Assembly: GCA_037178625.1 (NCBI GenBank) | Contig: CM074145.1 | Coordinates: 1,798,001 to 1,862,000 of the forward strand | Length of the DNA stretch: 64,000 nucleotides | DNA from: Skeletonema tropicum | Lineage: Eukaryota; Bacillariophyta; Thalassiosirophyceae; Thalassiosirales; Thalassiosiraceae | Reading direction: 5' to 3' | In this document: in pieces, positions 54,201-64,000 of the stretch | Layout of the letters: every line of letters starts with the position of its first letter | How positions within the stretch are numbered: position 1 is the first letter of the stretch | Made by a program: the position numbers and the translations under genes | The notes under the pieces: model-generated | The model's database searches: none | What the model saw: the letters and a program-made list of their open reading frames with translations, nothing else | Told to the model about the DNA's origin: nothing

Positions 54201-57200
54201 AGAACATTCTGGGCAGACCCACTTCTCCGGAAGTTTTCTGTTTGGTTCTAATCCAATACACTGCCTATGGTAGCTACCGGGGCAACTATCACAGCATATC
54301 AACTCACCACCAGCTTCACACACCACGCAATTATCTTGGTTAAAAATTTCATTGTATTCATGTGGCAAAGGCGGTCTCCCATACGGAAAGCCATAATTCT
54401 CCGTGACAACATGACGCCTTGTCATTTCATTGCTAATTGCATCTGTCGCCAACAACTCATCGAGGAGGAACTCCAAAATCAGCAGCTTGGAATCAATGGA
54501 TAGCTGATGGTAAGGTACTCCCTTTTGCATCAATTCGATTGGAGCCATGTGCGACAAGAGATCTTCGCTTGGAGGAAATTTTGTAATATGAAATGGTGAA
54601 ACATTGTCCTCATCATCAGCCATATCCTCGTCGTTGTTGTCATCCGCCCCATCCTCATCCGCCCTGACGGTGGTGGGAGCTGCCGCAAAAAGTTCACCAT
54701 CCTTGAAATATCTCTTCAGTGTATTGTCCACATCTTTAGGAATCAAGAGAGCCTTATCATCGACTCCTGATGCGGCTATTGGGGGTACAATCACTTGCCT
54801 CATTCCACCCCCTACCCCTAAGGGATTCGTAACAGCAGTAGCAGCAGCAGCACCCGCAGTAGTTGATGGCATTACAAGTTTCATTGGATTAGGAAGATGT
54901 TGTTGTGCTGCACCATTCAAACCACCATCCCTGCCTTCAATCCTAGCCTTTTTTTTCTGATCCGTCGGCGTCAGATAATCTTCATCATAATCTGAATCAG
55001 ATCCCGACGACGAGTCATCATAACTTTTCGCCTTCTTCCTCCCCTTTCTCGGTAATGGTCGTCCCCTCTTCTTCTTCTTTGTCGTAGAAGATGCCCCTGA
55101 TGACTGTGTCTGCGAGACTCCTGACGAAGCATTATGGGCAGCAGCCAATGACGGAGGCAACTGTGTAGAAGCAGCAGCAGGAGGCATGGCATTATACAAT
55201 TTCCTCGCCATATTCACATGGAACGGACAGCAAACAAACCTCCCAGCCGCATTGCGTTTCCCCAATGGACCAACTGGACATCGACTTATCCATTTACATT
55301 CCTCCTCCCCAACACCAACACCACCACCACCACCATCATTCGCCGACGACGACGAAAACTTTGGAGGACACTTTGGATTCAAATCAATATTCTCCATGGG
55401 AGTCATGGCAACCGACCTAACATTGACATAATTATCTTCCTCCTCCACCACCTCATTATTATCCTCACCACCATCTCCATAATAATCATCGTGATGATCT
55501 ACAAACTTGTCTTCATTCATCAATGCATAATCACGAAAGTAGAGTGGCCAAGTGTTATAATCCAGAAAGTTGAGGTTGTCACATCCCTTTTTGCGTAGCC
55601 ATACATCTTCGTATTCTACCACCATCGATTGCTCCGTTTCATTCTCTTCATCACCACCACCACCACCACTACAACTCTTCTTCTTTTCAACAGCCTTCTT
55701 CTTCTTCCTCCTTCTCAACTGAATCAACCCACTCATCAAATCCTCCACATCATCACTCCCCCCATCACCCAATTTCGAATAACATCCCATCCCATCATTG
55801 GCATACAATACTCTTAAAATACGTACATGGATCTCCCCCAATAATTTGGATGGCATGGGTAATAGTAAGGCACGTAGGAATGATTGGGGGGGGAAGGGGG
55901 ATAGACGGATGAGTGTGGAAAGAGTGCGGAGTGTGGTGTATGTTGACATGGCGCGGTAGGTGTGTTTTGGGGGGATGGATGGTGTGATTGTAATTGTTTT
56001 TGGTGGTGGTGTTGGAGTTGTGGTTGTTTTTTTTAGTGCAGATGATGATGATGAATTGTTGTTGGACTTGTTGTGTTTTTGAAAAAAGGGAAATCGCTTT
56101 CGTTCTTCATCTTCCTTCTTCGATGTTGCTGCTGCTGTTGCTGTTGTTGGCTCTGCTTTCGTTTTGATGATGGACGTATTGTTAGCTGTAGTAGATGATG
56201 TGGTTGTGAATGATGATGGTGGTGGTGCCACAGCAACAGCCTCAGTCTTGACTTGTGCAGAAGATGATACAACCGATGCACCATTCATCATGGCAGTAGA
56301 TGAAGAAGAATTCGACTGCACAGTAGTAGTAGGAGCAGCAACAACCGATGCGCTAGCAGTAGTAGACCCGACGGTGTTGATTGGAGTATTCCCAGTAAAA
56401 TACGCAATCACACTCTGATGTCCCTGCTGTTGTTGACCAACACTCGAGGAGGCTGAAGTAATATTCGCAGAGGGTGGGTGAAGAGTTCTTCCCATACTTG
56501 TACCAACAGCAGCCGCACCATTATTGATGTTGTTGTTATTGTGGAGCAGACTAGTACTACTATTATTGCTTGGAGTAGGATGATGATTCCAACCAGTTGC
56601 TGCTGATGTTGTGACACCTGAAGTCATTGCTGCATTATTATTCGCTACTAGCTGTTGTCGCTGCATTTGTTGCTGTTGTTGTTGCTGCATCCCCATGATA
56701 GCAGCATTGTTGGATGATGTCAGAGCAGCAGCAGCAGCAGCATTAGTAGTGGACGATGCCAAACCTCCCCCTCCCATCAGTTCCATTTGCTTCTGTTGTT
56801 GCATTTTCGCAGCAGCCGCAGCCATTTGAACGCGAAAATTATTCTGCTGTTGCTGAGCCGCAACCAACTCATTAGTATGATTGTTGGTATTATTTTGCTG
56901 CTGCTGCTGCATGACATTAAATAATTGTTGTTGCGGGTGGTGGTGCAAATTATTGCTACCGTTCGTCATTTGAAGTTGTTGTTGCTGCTGCTGCTGCTGT
57001 TGCATCATGAATTGATTATTGCTGGCCATTCGTTGCACTGCCTGCTGCTGCTGCTGCTGCTGCTGCTGTGGCTGTTGTGGCGGATGATGAAACGTCGTCC
57101 CGCCACCACCACCAGTTGAGAAGACGGCCGCTCCACCCAATTGATGACCGCCATAGTCATATCGATTGTTCGAATGAAAGTTATTATTCGCTGCTCCATA

Positions 57201-57431
57201 TATATTAATATTATTCTGCTGCTGTTGCTGCTGTTGATGATTCAAAAAGCTCTGTTGAGCCGCATTGGCAGTCGAATTTAGGAAATTCGCATTATCATTT
57301 CGCAGCAGCTGTTGTTGCGAATTATTATTGAGCGGCCGCTGAGATTGATGATTCCAAGAATTATGAAAGCCATTATTTGGAGGTTGTTGTTGGTTGCCGC
57401 CACCACCATTTGGGGGGTATCCTGACGACAT
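51250..57431 (-). CDS. Large DDT-WHIM-PHD chromatin protein with polyglutamine, two exons
   Basis: Exons 57431-52014 and 51927-51250 with an 86-bp phase-0 GT-AG intron give 2031 residues. Residues 1-340 are Gln/Asn-rich with many polyQ runs. A DDT-like segment (LIRLSPFPPQSFLRALLLPMP...) lies near residues 495-545. A WHIM-like helix (YHQLSIDSKLLILEFLLDELL) lies near 965-1000. A complete C4HC3 PHD finger is at about 1032-1076 (CVVCEAGGELICCDSCPGSYH to WVCPEC). Near 1610 a small Cys/His knuckle, C-x-x-x-x-C-x(10)-C-x-x-H, resembles WRKY19-like zinc motifs. The C-terminus is a helical region after a Pro/Ala hinge. DDT-WHIM-PHD proteins partner ISWI-type remodellers and read histone tails; nuclear location follows. 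Without the intron the frame would end in a hydrophobic tail, which supports splicing. Confidence 0.88.
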
Positions 57432-59105
57432 GTAGATCGAATATAGTTGTGATTGATTTGTGGTTGGACGGGTGCTGGTGTGAGGGTTCGTTAGAAGTGC
57501 ACGAGATGTTGTGTGTGAGTGAAGATATTATTTCTTATCACCCTGACCGTCAATTCAGGGGGCAAGCGCTCTCAAAGGAGACCTGTAGGAATTAATAGGA
57601 ACTAGTAGATTGAACAATCATATGTTGCATTTGCCCCCTTATTTCCCTTCGTTTGCTCACAAATTTTTAGCTCTCTTCTGCTCACTTTGCAAAGCCGGCT
57701 GATGAGATGGGCATCTTGCTATGCGGTATTTACCACCTTCGCTGTTTTGGAGCCGCAAAGCTCAAAAAAATAATAATGACCATGACAATTAAGTATCTTC
57801 TGAGTGCTAATGCTTCATATCTGGTGGATTGGACTGTCATATGTAGTTGCATTTGCCACCTCATCCCTTCGTTTACTTACAATTTTTCAGCTCTCACTGA
57901 AAGAAAGCTCACACTTGCCAGCAACACAAGTGCAGAGTGCAGGCAAGCCACGAAGAGGAAAGAGGAGATAACAACATAAACATAAAGTACGTCTGATTAG
58001 CCCTCTCTAGGGCCGAAATTATGACTAACCAACATGTGTGCTGCTTCGTCGTCAGTATTGACACTTCTCATACTGCCTCCACAAATGTTTCTCAGATCGC
58101 ACTCTCCAAGCCAGGAAGACCTACAAGTGGTCTCCTGGCCAGGATTGGCTCAACCATATGGTTGTGTATTATGTCTTCGATTTCTCGAGTCCATTGAGGA
58201 CAGCGTCCATCCTTGGCTGTCCTTTCTCACGATACAATACTACTTTATTAGCATGTTCCTCGCGGCTTCATCAGCCACACGCAGTTGCTGAGGTGGCGGT
58301 AAATGTGGTGGGCCGAATGCATTGAAGATAAACGATACTAGAGTTCCTCTTGACTTTCATATCTCGTTGTTCTTTTTGCTTCGTATCCGTTTCTCTCCCC
58401 AATCTTGAGGTGATGCACCCACAATCTCCTAGTAGCCAAATCCATATTGCTTATTTCGTCAATACTATGATCTGCCCACCGTTGGTGAAAGCCTGGCAGC
58501 AACTCCTCTTGTACCATACCAATAATTGCTCTGCGAAATGTGCACTCTCAATCTACTTGTCAAATGACTGATGTGGGATCCATGAGCTATAGTCTATTTC
58601 GCTATGCCACTCCGGTAGTGCAACTTCATACCAGATCAATTTTTGGAATTGATAGAACTGCTGGTGCTGGGCGCACGAAGAGGAGATAACATAACGATGT
58701 TTGGCCACTCCAACTCCAATTCATGGAGAGAGCCAGCTTGAGTGTCCATAGTGCAGAAGTGTATCTCATTGTCTAGAGACGATACAACGAAAGTAGCGTC
58801 GTTCCACACTCCAGAGAGGTTCTCTATATCTTTCTAGCTCGAAGAGATCTAGATCTGAGGGATGTGCTTGGACAAAGGTTAACATTTGCATTTCTGTCTA
58901 GCTTAGTTCCTATGAGCATCTCTTGTTCGCACAGCACCGAACCGACCGAACAAGCGCTTTTATTATGTGTGAAGTAATCACACCTATGTAATGATAGCGA
59001 CGAAGCTAGATTGTCGAAGTATGGAATATAGCTCCCAGCTCCCAATACTTTACTCTTTCACTCATTACTCGCTTTTCCTGTGAGTATGTGGCTTGGTGTA
59101 AAAGC
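57432..59105. other. Intergenic region with a direct repeat
   Basis: A segment of about 75 bp at 57611-57684 recurs at 57830-57898 with changes; shared parts are CATATGT, TTGCATTTGCC and CCCTTCGTTT. No gene is supported between here and 59105; short frames have no domain. The first part probably holds the promoter of the PHD gene. Confidence 0.5.
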
Positions 59106-59810
59106 ATGACGTTAGCACGAAGAGGAGCAGAGAAGAGGCAGAGAATCCAAAGAAGCCCACATCAAGATCAAGCCTCTTCTCGTGGTCAGACCAGTCAGGA
59201 ACGATGTCATTGTCATCTTCATCAACAGCCAGAAATGAGCATCCTTCGCTCAAGCTCAAAGAGCTGGAAAAACGACTCCTCCAACGCCAACGCAGGTGGT
59301 CGCAGCGGCAGCGGTCCTTCTCTAGCTGGAGCTGCAAGATCTGTTCGCATTGCTGCAACATCGTCGATTTATTTCGTCACTAAGCACGAAGATAGGGAAG
59401 ACGTTGATCGCCAAGATCTCTGGTACAGTCATGCAGACCTCAAGCTCATGAAGCTCGCTGCTCTTAAGGATGTCTTGGAAGTTCGTGGCCAGGTGGCTTC
59501 TGGAGTTCCTCTTGATTACTTTTTGAGAGAGAACGATGATAGCATCGTGTGCCTTATGGGCATCGAAGATCTTTGTTCTAAAGCCCACGTGGTCAAAGCG
59601 AAGAAGACGCGTATAGAACGATGTGTTCATGCAGTCCTCCAAGAGCAAGAGCGGCAGGAGATGATGGATGTTTCCTCCTCTTGTCCTCTTACCGATTGGC
59701 GGGGGCAGGATATGATTGCACATGCTGCGTTCTTACAGACGAAGATTGCTGCAATGAGAGCACGTCAGCTTGGTTTGCTTCACCAAGCGTTCGACCAAGG
59801 TTCGACATGA
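59106..59810 (+). CDS. DLWYS-family protein, copy 1
   Basis: The frame is open slightly upstream, but the first ATG is at 59106, giving 234 residues. The N-terminal third is Gln/His/Ser-rich. The conserved part (residues ~90-230) contains SIYFVTKHEDREDVDRQDLWYSHADLK (written here only as landmarks YFV, DLWYS, DLK), GIEDL and a helical EQERQ segment, ending with A-A-M-R-A-R-Q-L-G. A D-x-W-Y-S motif followed by GIE/GLE and a helical Gln-rich segment is, to my memory, common among diatom proteins of unknown function. No signal peptide or membrane helix. Nearly identical to the gene at 60974. Confidence 0.65.
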   Translation: MTLARRGAEKRQRIQRSPHQDQASSRGQTSQERCHCHLHQQPEMSILRSSSKSWKNDSSNANAGGRSGSGPSLAGAARSVRIAATSSIYFVTKHEDREDVDRQDLWYSHADLKLMKLAALKDVLEVRGQVASGVPLDYFLRENDDSIVCLMGIEDLCSKAHVVKAKKTRIERCVHAVLQEQERQEMMDVSSSCPLTDWRGQDMIAHAAFLQTKIAAMRARQLGLLHQAFDQGST

Positions 59811-60132
59811 GCGTGTGATGTGATATTGATGTGATCTTATAAAGAAATGTCGAACTATGTAACACGAGATAAATTAGATGATTATGAATACTCCTAAGTT
59901 TAAGTAAGTACGGAGAGTGTTCCTTTTAGTATTTACCTTCTCTCTGGACAGTCTATATCTGATGTTTAACAAAGTATATAGGTCGTGGCGATGGTCGTAA
60001 GCCATCGTCCCAACTTTTATTTTGTGATGATAATAGATCTGACGACATCACGACATCGTGTGGGAATAATATCACCTCCACTCGGGTTGCTTGCATTTTA
60101 CTCACTTGGGCTGTCTTTTTCAACTTTCGGAA
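59154..60132. repeat. Segmental duplication containing DLWYS copy 1
   Basis: Matches 61116-62107 with few differences, including a 3-bp insertion in the coding part (near 61397) that keeps the frame. Homology covers the 3' two-thirds of the gene and ~320 bp of its downstream flank, but not the gene's 5' end. Confidence 0.92.
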
Positions 60133-60138
60133 TATTGA

Positions 60139-60440
60139 TTCAGCTCGCGATTTCAAGTTCAACACATCAGTGCTGCTGCTGATCTTGGCAAGCTGGCGGA
60201 GATAAGTAGATACTTCTAGAGTACATCATGTGGTTGGAGTTAGTGGAATCAGGCCTACTTGGCGTAAGGCTTATTTTTGATCGATAAGTAGGCCTATCGA
60301 GATAGTTGGCTGCACCCCATCAGCTCGTGATTTCAAGTAAAACTTGTCCACATAAGTGCTGCTGCTGATCCTGGCTTGGAGGAATGAAAGTCTGCCGATA
60401 ATAAAGGCCTACTTATCGAGATAGTTGGCACAACCCCCCC
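60139..60440. repeat. Imperfect direct repeat of ~180 bp period
   Basis: The phrase CAGCTCGCGATTTCAAG with AGTGCTGCTGCTGATC recurs 180 bp later, as does a TATCGAGATAGTTGGC phrase. A run of 12 C ends the second copy (60434-60445). The remaining sequence to 60973 has no supported gene. Confidence 0.75.
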
Positions 60441-60973
60441 CCCCCAGAGAAGAGCCAGGCAGGATAGGTTACTTGTATTTTAGAGACAAGTACTCGTGGA
60501 TGATGTAATCATTGAACTGAAGTTGTTGAAGTACGTCGAATATCGAGTTTCTCCTTGAAAGTATCTCCGTGATCGCAATGCTTCTCAGCAGGGACCCTTC
60601 TCCCTAACTTCTTTGAATGGAGTAAGTAAGTATGGTGTGGGTTGTATGAAGGATTCAGCAATTCACAAATGCTCATGTGATTGTAGTGTGGGTTGTATGT
60701 CGCGTGAAATGTTTCAATGATTCACAACAATAATGCACAGCTATGCAGCATCTTTTTCAACTTTCGGACTCTTCGCAATTGCAATTCCGCGATCACCTCA
60801 TACAGACATCAAACAACAAATAGATACTCATGCTCGGTAGGTGAACGCACAAGGCACACAATATTCTCTTTCACAAATAAATGCAAGCCACAAGGCAACT
60901 CAAATGGATATCTCCGTCCAGTTATTGCACAGTTGAACACCAAAAGATATCACAAGTGCCGAACAACAATACA

Positions 60974-61774
60974 ATGGCCAATGAACTCATCGTAGACTTC
61001 CCTGAACATTCGCACAGATACTACATGATGTGTCATCAGGATCTCAAGGGCGAGGGCGAGTGCGAGGGCGAGTACAAGAATCATGCTGTCAGCCGTGCTG
61101 TCAGCCGAGGGAGCAGCCCACATCAAGATCAAGCCTCTTCTCGTGGTCAGACCAGTCAGGAACGATGTCATTGTCATCTTCATCAACAGCCAGAAATGAG
61201 CATCCTTCGCTCAAGCTCAAAGAGCTGGAAAAACGACTCCTCCAACGCCAACGCAGGTGGTCGCAGCGGCAGCGCTCCTTCTCTAGCTGGAGCTGCAAGA
61301 TCTGTTCGCATTGCTGCAACATCGTCGATTTATTTCGTCACTAAGCACGAAGATAGGGAAGACGTTGATCGCCAAGATCTCTGGTACAGTCATGCAGCAG
61401 ACCTAAAGCTCATGAAGCTCGCTGCTCTTAAGGATGTCTTGGAAGTTCGTGGCCAGGTGGCTTCTGGAGTTCCTCTTGATTACTTTTTGAGAGAGAACGA
61501 TGATAGCATCGTGTGCCTTATGGGCATCGAAGATCTTTGTTCTAAAGCCCACGTGGTCAAAGCGAAGAAGACGCGTATAGAACGATGTGTTCATGCAGTC
61601 CTCCAAGAGCAAGAGCGGCAGGAGATGATGGATGTTTCCTCCTCTTGTCCTCTTACCGATTGGCGGGGGCAGGATATGATTGTACATGCTGCGTTCTTAC
61701 AGACGAAGATTGCTGCAATGAGAGCACGTCAGCTTGGTTTGCTTCACCAAGCGTTCGACCAAGGTTCGACATGA
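60974..61774 (+). CDS. DLWYS-family protein, copy 2
   Basis: The ATG at 60974 gives 266 residues (a further in-frame ATG exists at 60881). The N-terminus, MANELIVDFPEHSHRYYMM, is different from copy 1 and is followed by a GEGECEGE repeat (GAGGGC hexamers near 61048-61070). From residue ~50 on it is nearly identical to copy 1, with one extra Ala before the DLK landmark. The two genes thus share their 3' part but have separate 5' parts. Function unknown. Confidence 0.65.
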   Translation: MANELIVDFPEHSHRYYMMCHQDLKGEGECEGEYKNHAVSRAVSRGSSPHQDQASSRGQTSQERCHCHLHQQPEMSILRSSSKSWKNDSSNANAGGRSGSAPSLAGAARSVRIAATSSIYFVTKHEDREDVDRQDLWYSHAADLKLMKLAALKDVLEVRGQVASGVPLDYFLRENDDSIVCLMGIEDLCSKAHVVKAKKTRIERCVHAVLQEQERQEMMDVSSSCPLTDWRGQDMIVHAAFLQTKIAAMRARQLGLLHQAFDQGST

Positions 61775-62281
61775 GCGTGTGATGTGATATTGATGTGATC
61801 TTATAAAGAAATGTCGGACTATATATGTAACACGAGATAAATTAGATGATTATGAATACTCCTAAGTTTAAGTAAGTACGGAGAGTGTTCCTTTTAGTAT
61901 TTACCTTCTCTCTGGAAAGTCTATATCTGATGTTTAACAAAGTAGGTCGTGGCGATGGTCGTAAGCCATCGTCCCAACTTTTATTTTGTGATGATAATAG
62001 ATCTGACGACATCACGACATCGTGTGGGAATAATATCACCTCCACTCGGGTTGCTTGCATTTTACTCACTTGGGCTGTCTTTTTCAACTTTCGGAATATT
62101 GATTCAGCTTTTGATCATGGTTTGTCATGAGCGTGTGATGTGATATTGAATTGATGAGATCTGATGAAGAAATGTCGAACGATGTAACAAGAGAAAACAA
62201 CTAGATGATTATAAATACTCCCAAGAAAGTGAAAGTACAGAGTGTGGTCTTATAAGTATTGGCCATCTCTTTGGAAAGTCT
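61116..62281. repeat. Segmental duplication containing DLWYS copy 2, with a chimeric end
   Basis: The first part matches 59154-60132. At about 62109 (GATTCAGCTT) it switches to sequence matching 63827-64000, that is, the 3' end and flank of copy 3. This second part starts with the last codons of a DLWYS gene (TTTGATCATGGTTTGTCATGA) and then its flank. Confidence 0.88.
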
Positions 62282-62717
62282 TTATTATCTTATTCAAAGG
62301 GCAGTTGTCTAGCAACGAGCGCAACTCCAACTCTTGCACTGATGCCTTTCTAAGTTAGTTTGCATCATCGAGGGCTAGCTCCCCTCTTCATCTCTCAAGG
62401 TTGTTGCTTACCATGCATCACAATAATAATAAATTCTACGGTTGCCCTGCCCTTTAATTCTCTCCTTCATGCTGATAGTTAGTTGGCGCAGGTGGGCAAC
62501 TTCCCGCCAGATTTGCTCTCATCACTCATCACCACTTGAAAAATTGTACAATAACCTCCATGTCGACGCACTTGCTACAGCATATACAGCCTCAATATCC
62601 ATTCTCTAACATCATTATCAGTGTTGATACATAACTTACAGCACACTCCGCTAAAAAACGACACCACAATATAAGTAGTAATTATTTGAAAATAATAGGA
62701 GTACTATCTAATTTTCA
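62282..62717. other. Intergenic region, no gene seen
   Basis: No coding or structural signal was found. The A/C-rich end is likely the promoter and 5' UTR of the next gene. Confidence 0.5.
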
Positions 62718-63365
62718 ATGTCCAACCATAATATTATCATATCCACATCCCGACAAACATCCGACCGTCGCCGCCACGACGAAACATCCACATCCACCAG
62801 CAGCAATACTCTCAACCCCCGTCGAATTCAAACAGGCCTCCCAGGAATTCGCCGCACCGTCTACGATGGTGCACTGCGTGTCAATTCGGATGCGTATGAT
62901 GTGCTCTCCTGTGCTGTGAGGGATGTGTTTGACAATACATGTCACTCTGCTATTCATGCTGTCGTGAACGTGAATAACAATAATAGAAGTAGCGTTGTTG
63001 ACGATGATAATGGCGGCAGTAGTAATAATGATAATGATAGCAACATGAATATTAATATTTCACTCCAAGCCAAACCAGAATGGCGAAGACACTTTCCACT
63101 CAACGCCCTCCTCCGTCCATCCATCAATTCGTTCGCCCATGATCAATTCCACATGCCTCAACAAAAAAAGAAGCAGAGGCGGAGCACATTATCAGTTACA
63201 GAATTGCGTAATGCAACAGTTGTGACACATCATCCGAGAATTGTGAATGAGGCGACTGGTGAGCGGGCAATGTGTGCTGTGGAGGGTGTGGTGACGAAGG
63301 CGAGGAATTTGGAGGTGCCTGTGTTGGACGCTGGGTTGATGGATGAGGAGGAGGTCCTTCTCTAG
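62718..63365 (+). CDS. Hypothetical protein with a 3' end taken over by the DLWYS repeat
   Basis: 215 residues, no intron seen. The N-terminus is Ser/Thr/Arg-rich. The middle has a helical segment, VNSDAYDVLSCAVRDVFD, and then an Asn/Asp linker and a basic patch (QQKKKQRRSTL). It may be a small nuclear protein, but I recognise no family. The last codons and the stop (EEVLL then TAG) fall in sequence homologous to the DLWYS copies, which begins at about 63352. The original C-terminus is therefore probably lost or replaced. Confidence 0.5.
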   Translation: MSNHNIIISTSRQTSDRRRHDETSTSTSSNTLNPRRIQTGLPGIRRTVYDGALRVNSDAYDVLSCAVRDVFDNTCHSAIHAVVNVNNNNRSSVVDDDNGGSSNNDNDSNMNINISLQAKPEWRRHFPLNALLRPSINSFAHDQFHMPQQKKKQRRSTLSVTELRNATVVTHHPRIVNEATGERAMCAVEGVVTKARNLEVPVLDAGLMDEEEVLL

Positions 63366-63850
63366 CTGGAGCTGCAAGATCTGTTCGCATTGCTGCAACA
63401 TCACCGATTTGTTTCGTCACTAAGCACGAAGACAGGGAAGACGTTGATCGTCAAGATCTCTGGTACAGTCAGCAAACCTAAAGCTCATGAAGCTCGCTGC
63501 CTTTAAGGATGTCTTGGAAGTTCGTGACCGGGTGGCTTCTGGAGTTCCTCTTGATTACTTCTTGAGAGAGAACGATGATACATGGTATCGTGTGCCTTAT
63601 GGGCATCGGAGATCTTTGTTCCAAATCCCACGTCAAAGCGAAGGCGCGTTTGGAACGATGTGTTCATGCAGTCCTCCAAGAGCAAGAGAGGCAGGAGATG
63701 ATGGATGTTTCCTCCTCTTGTCCTCTTACCGATTGGCAGGGGCAGGATATGATTGCACATGCTTCGTTCCAGTCTGAGACGAGGAATGCTGCAATGAGAG
63801 CACGGAAGCTTGGTTTGCTTCAACAAGCGTTTGATCATGGTTTGTCATGA
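63352..63850 (+). pseudogene. DLWYS-family copy 3, truncated and frameshifted
   Basis: Homology to copies 1 and 2 starts at 63352 (GTCCTTCTCTAGCTGG), so the 5' part is absent. A net insertion of 4 bp near 63577 (GATACATGGTATCG against GATAGCATCG) and deletions near 63470 and 63630 disrupt the frame. The downstream part is open again (to 63850) and ends in the variant tail AFDHGLS. It is more diverged from the other two than they are from each other. Confidence 0.8.
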
Positions 63851-64000
63851 GCGTGTGATGTGATATTGAATTGATGAGATCTGATGAAGAAATGTCGAAC
63901 GATGTAACAAGAGAAAGCAACTAGATGATTATAAATACTCCCAAGAAAGTGAAAGTACAGAGTGTGGTCTTATAAGTATTGGCCATCTCTTTGGAAAGTC
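63827..64000. repeat. 3' flank of DLWYS copy 3, duplicated at 62109-62281
   Basis: Nearly identical to 62109-62281; I noted one substitution. The repeat runs to the end of the window. Confidence 0.9.

Noticed and set aside
54604..54960. Plus-strand Ser/Ala-rich frame and similar ones within 52-57 kb
   Set aside because: Antisense of low-complexity parts of the PHD gene.
58034..58571. Plus frames of 73-85 codons upstream of the DLWYS copies
   Set aside because: No recognisable content or splice continuity.

Overview
The window looks like nuclear DNA of a diatom, probably a centric one. The reasons are short GT-AG introns (about 80-120 bp), a secreted DUF285 repeat protein followed by a Pro-Thr-Ser-Pro spacer, an M11 gametolysin-like metalloprotease relic, a copia-type integrase-tail relic, a small gene family with a D-x-W-Y-S motif, and low gene density with many repeats. 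The assignment rests on recognised families only, not on a search.

Layout. Positions 1-9312 are a tandem array of a ~1.8-kb unit (five full units plus the start of a sixth), cut by a 500-N gap (9313-9812). A secreted DUF285 gene follows (11118-12738). Next is a complete LTR element (13071-17181) with apparently identical LTRs and a 5-bp target duplication; its single long frame has no recognisable reverse transcriptase or integrase. Positions 17.9-28 kb are repeat-rich: a tRNA-Ala/tRNA-Leu segment occurs twice, and comparing the copies exposes two terminal-inverted-repeat insertions (one carrying a nested third element) present in only one copy. This stretch also holds a decayed reverse transcriptase and a frameshifted M11 protease. 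Positions 28.6-33.3 kb carry three intact genes: a hevein-domain membrane protein, adenylate kinase and a four-exon unknown. Positions 33.3-41.7 kb are mostly empty, with one hypothetical gene and broken remnants. Positions 41.7-57.4 kb hold three large genes: a TMEM43-family membrane protein, a 1646-residue membrane protein combining glutamine amidotransferase, SIS and EF-hand domains, and a 2031-residue DDT-WHIM-PHD chromatin protein. The last 5 kb contain three copies of a small duplicated gene family.

Relations. The TMEM43 and PHD genes derive from a duplicated convergent gene pair: each copy of the duplication kept one gene and lost the other. The most unusual protein is the amidotransferase-SIS-EF-hand fusion at 45105-50366. 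Its presumed catalytic cysteine is internal and lies after a three-helix membrane region carrying an HExxH motif. No operon-like organisation is expected, and no promoters or RNA regulators could be identified from sequence alone.
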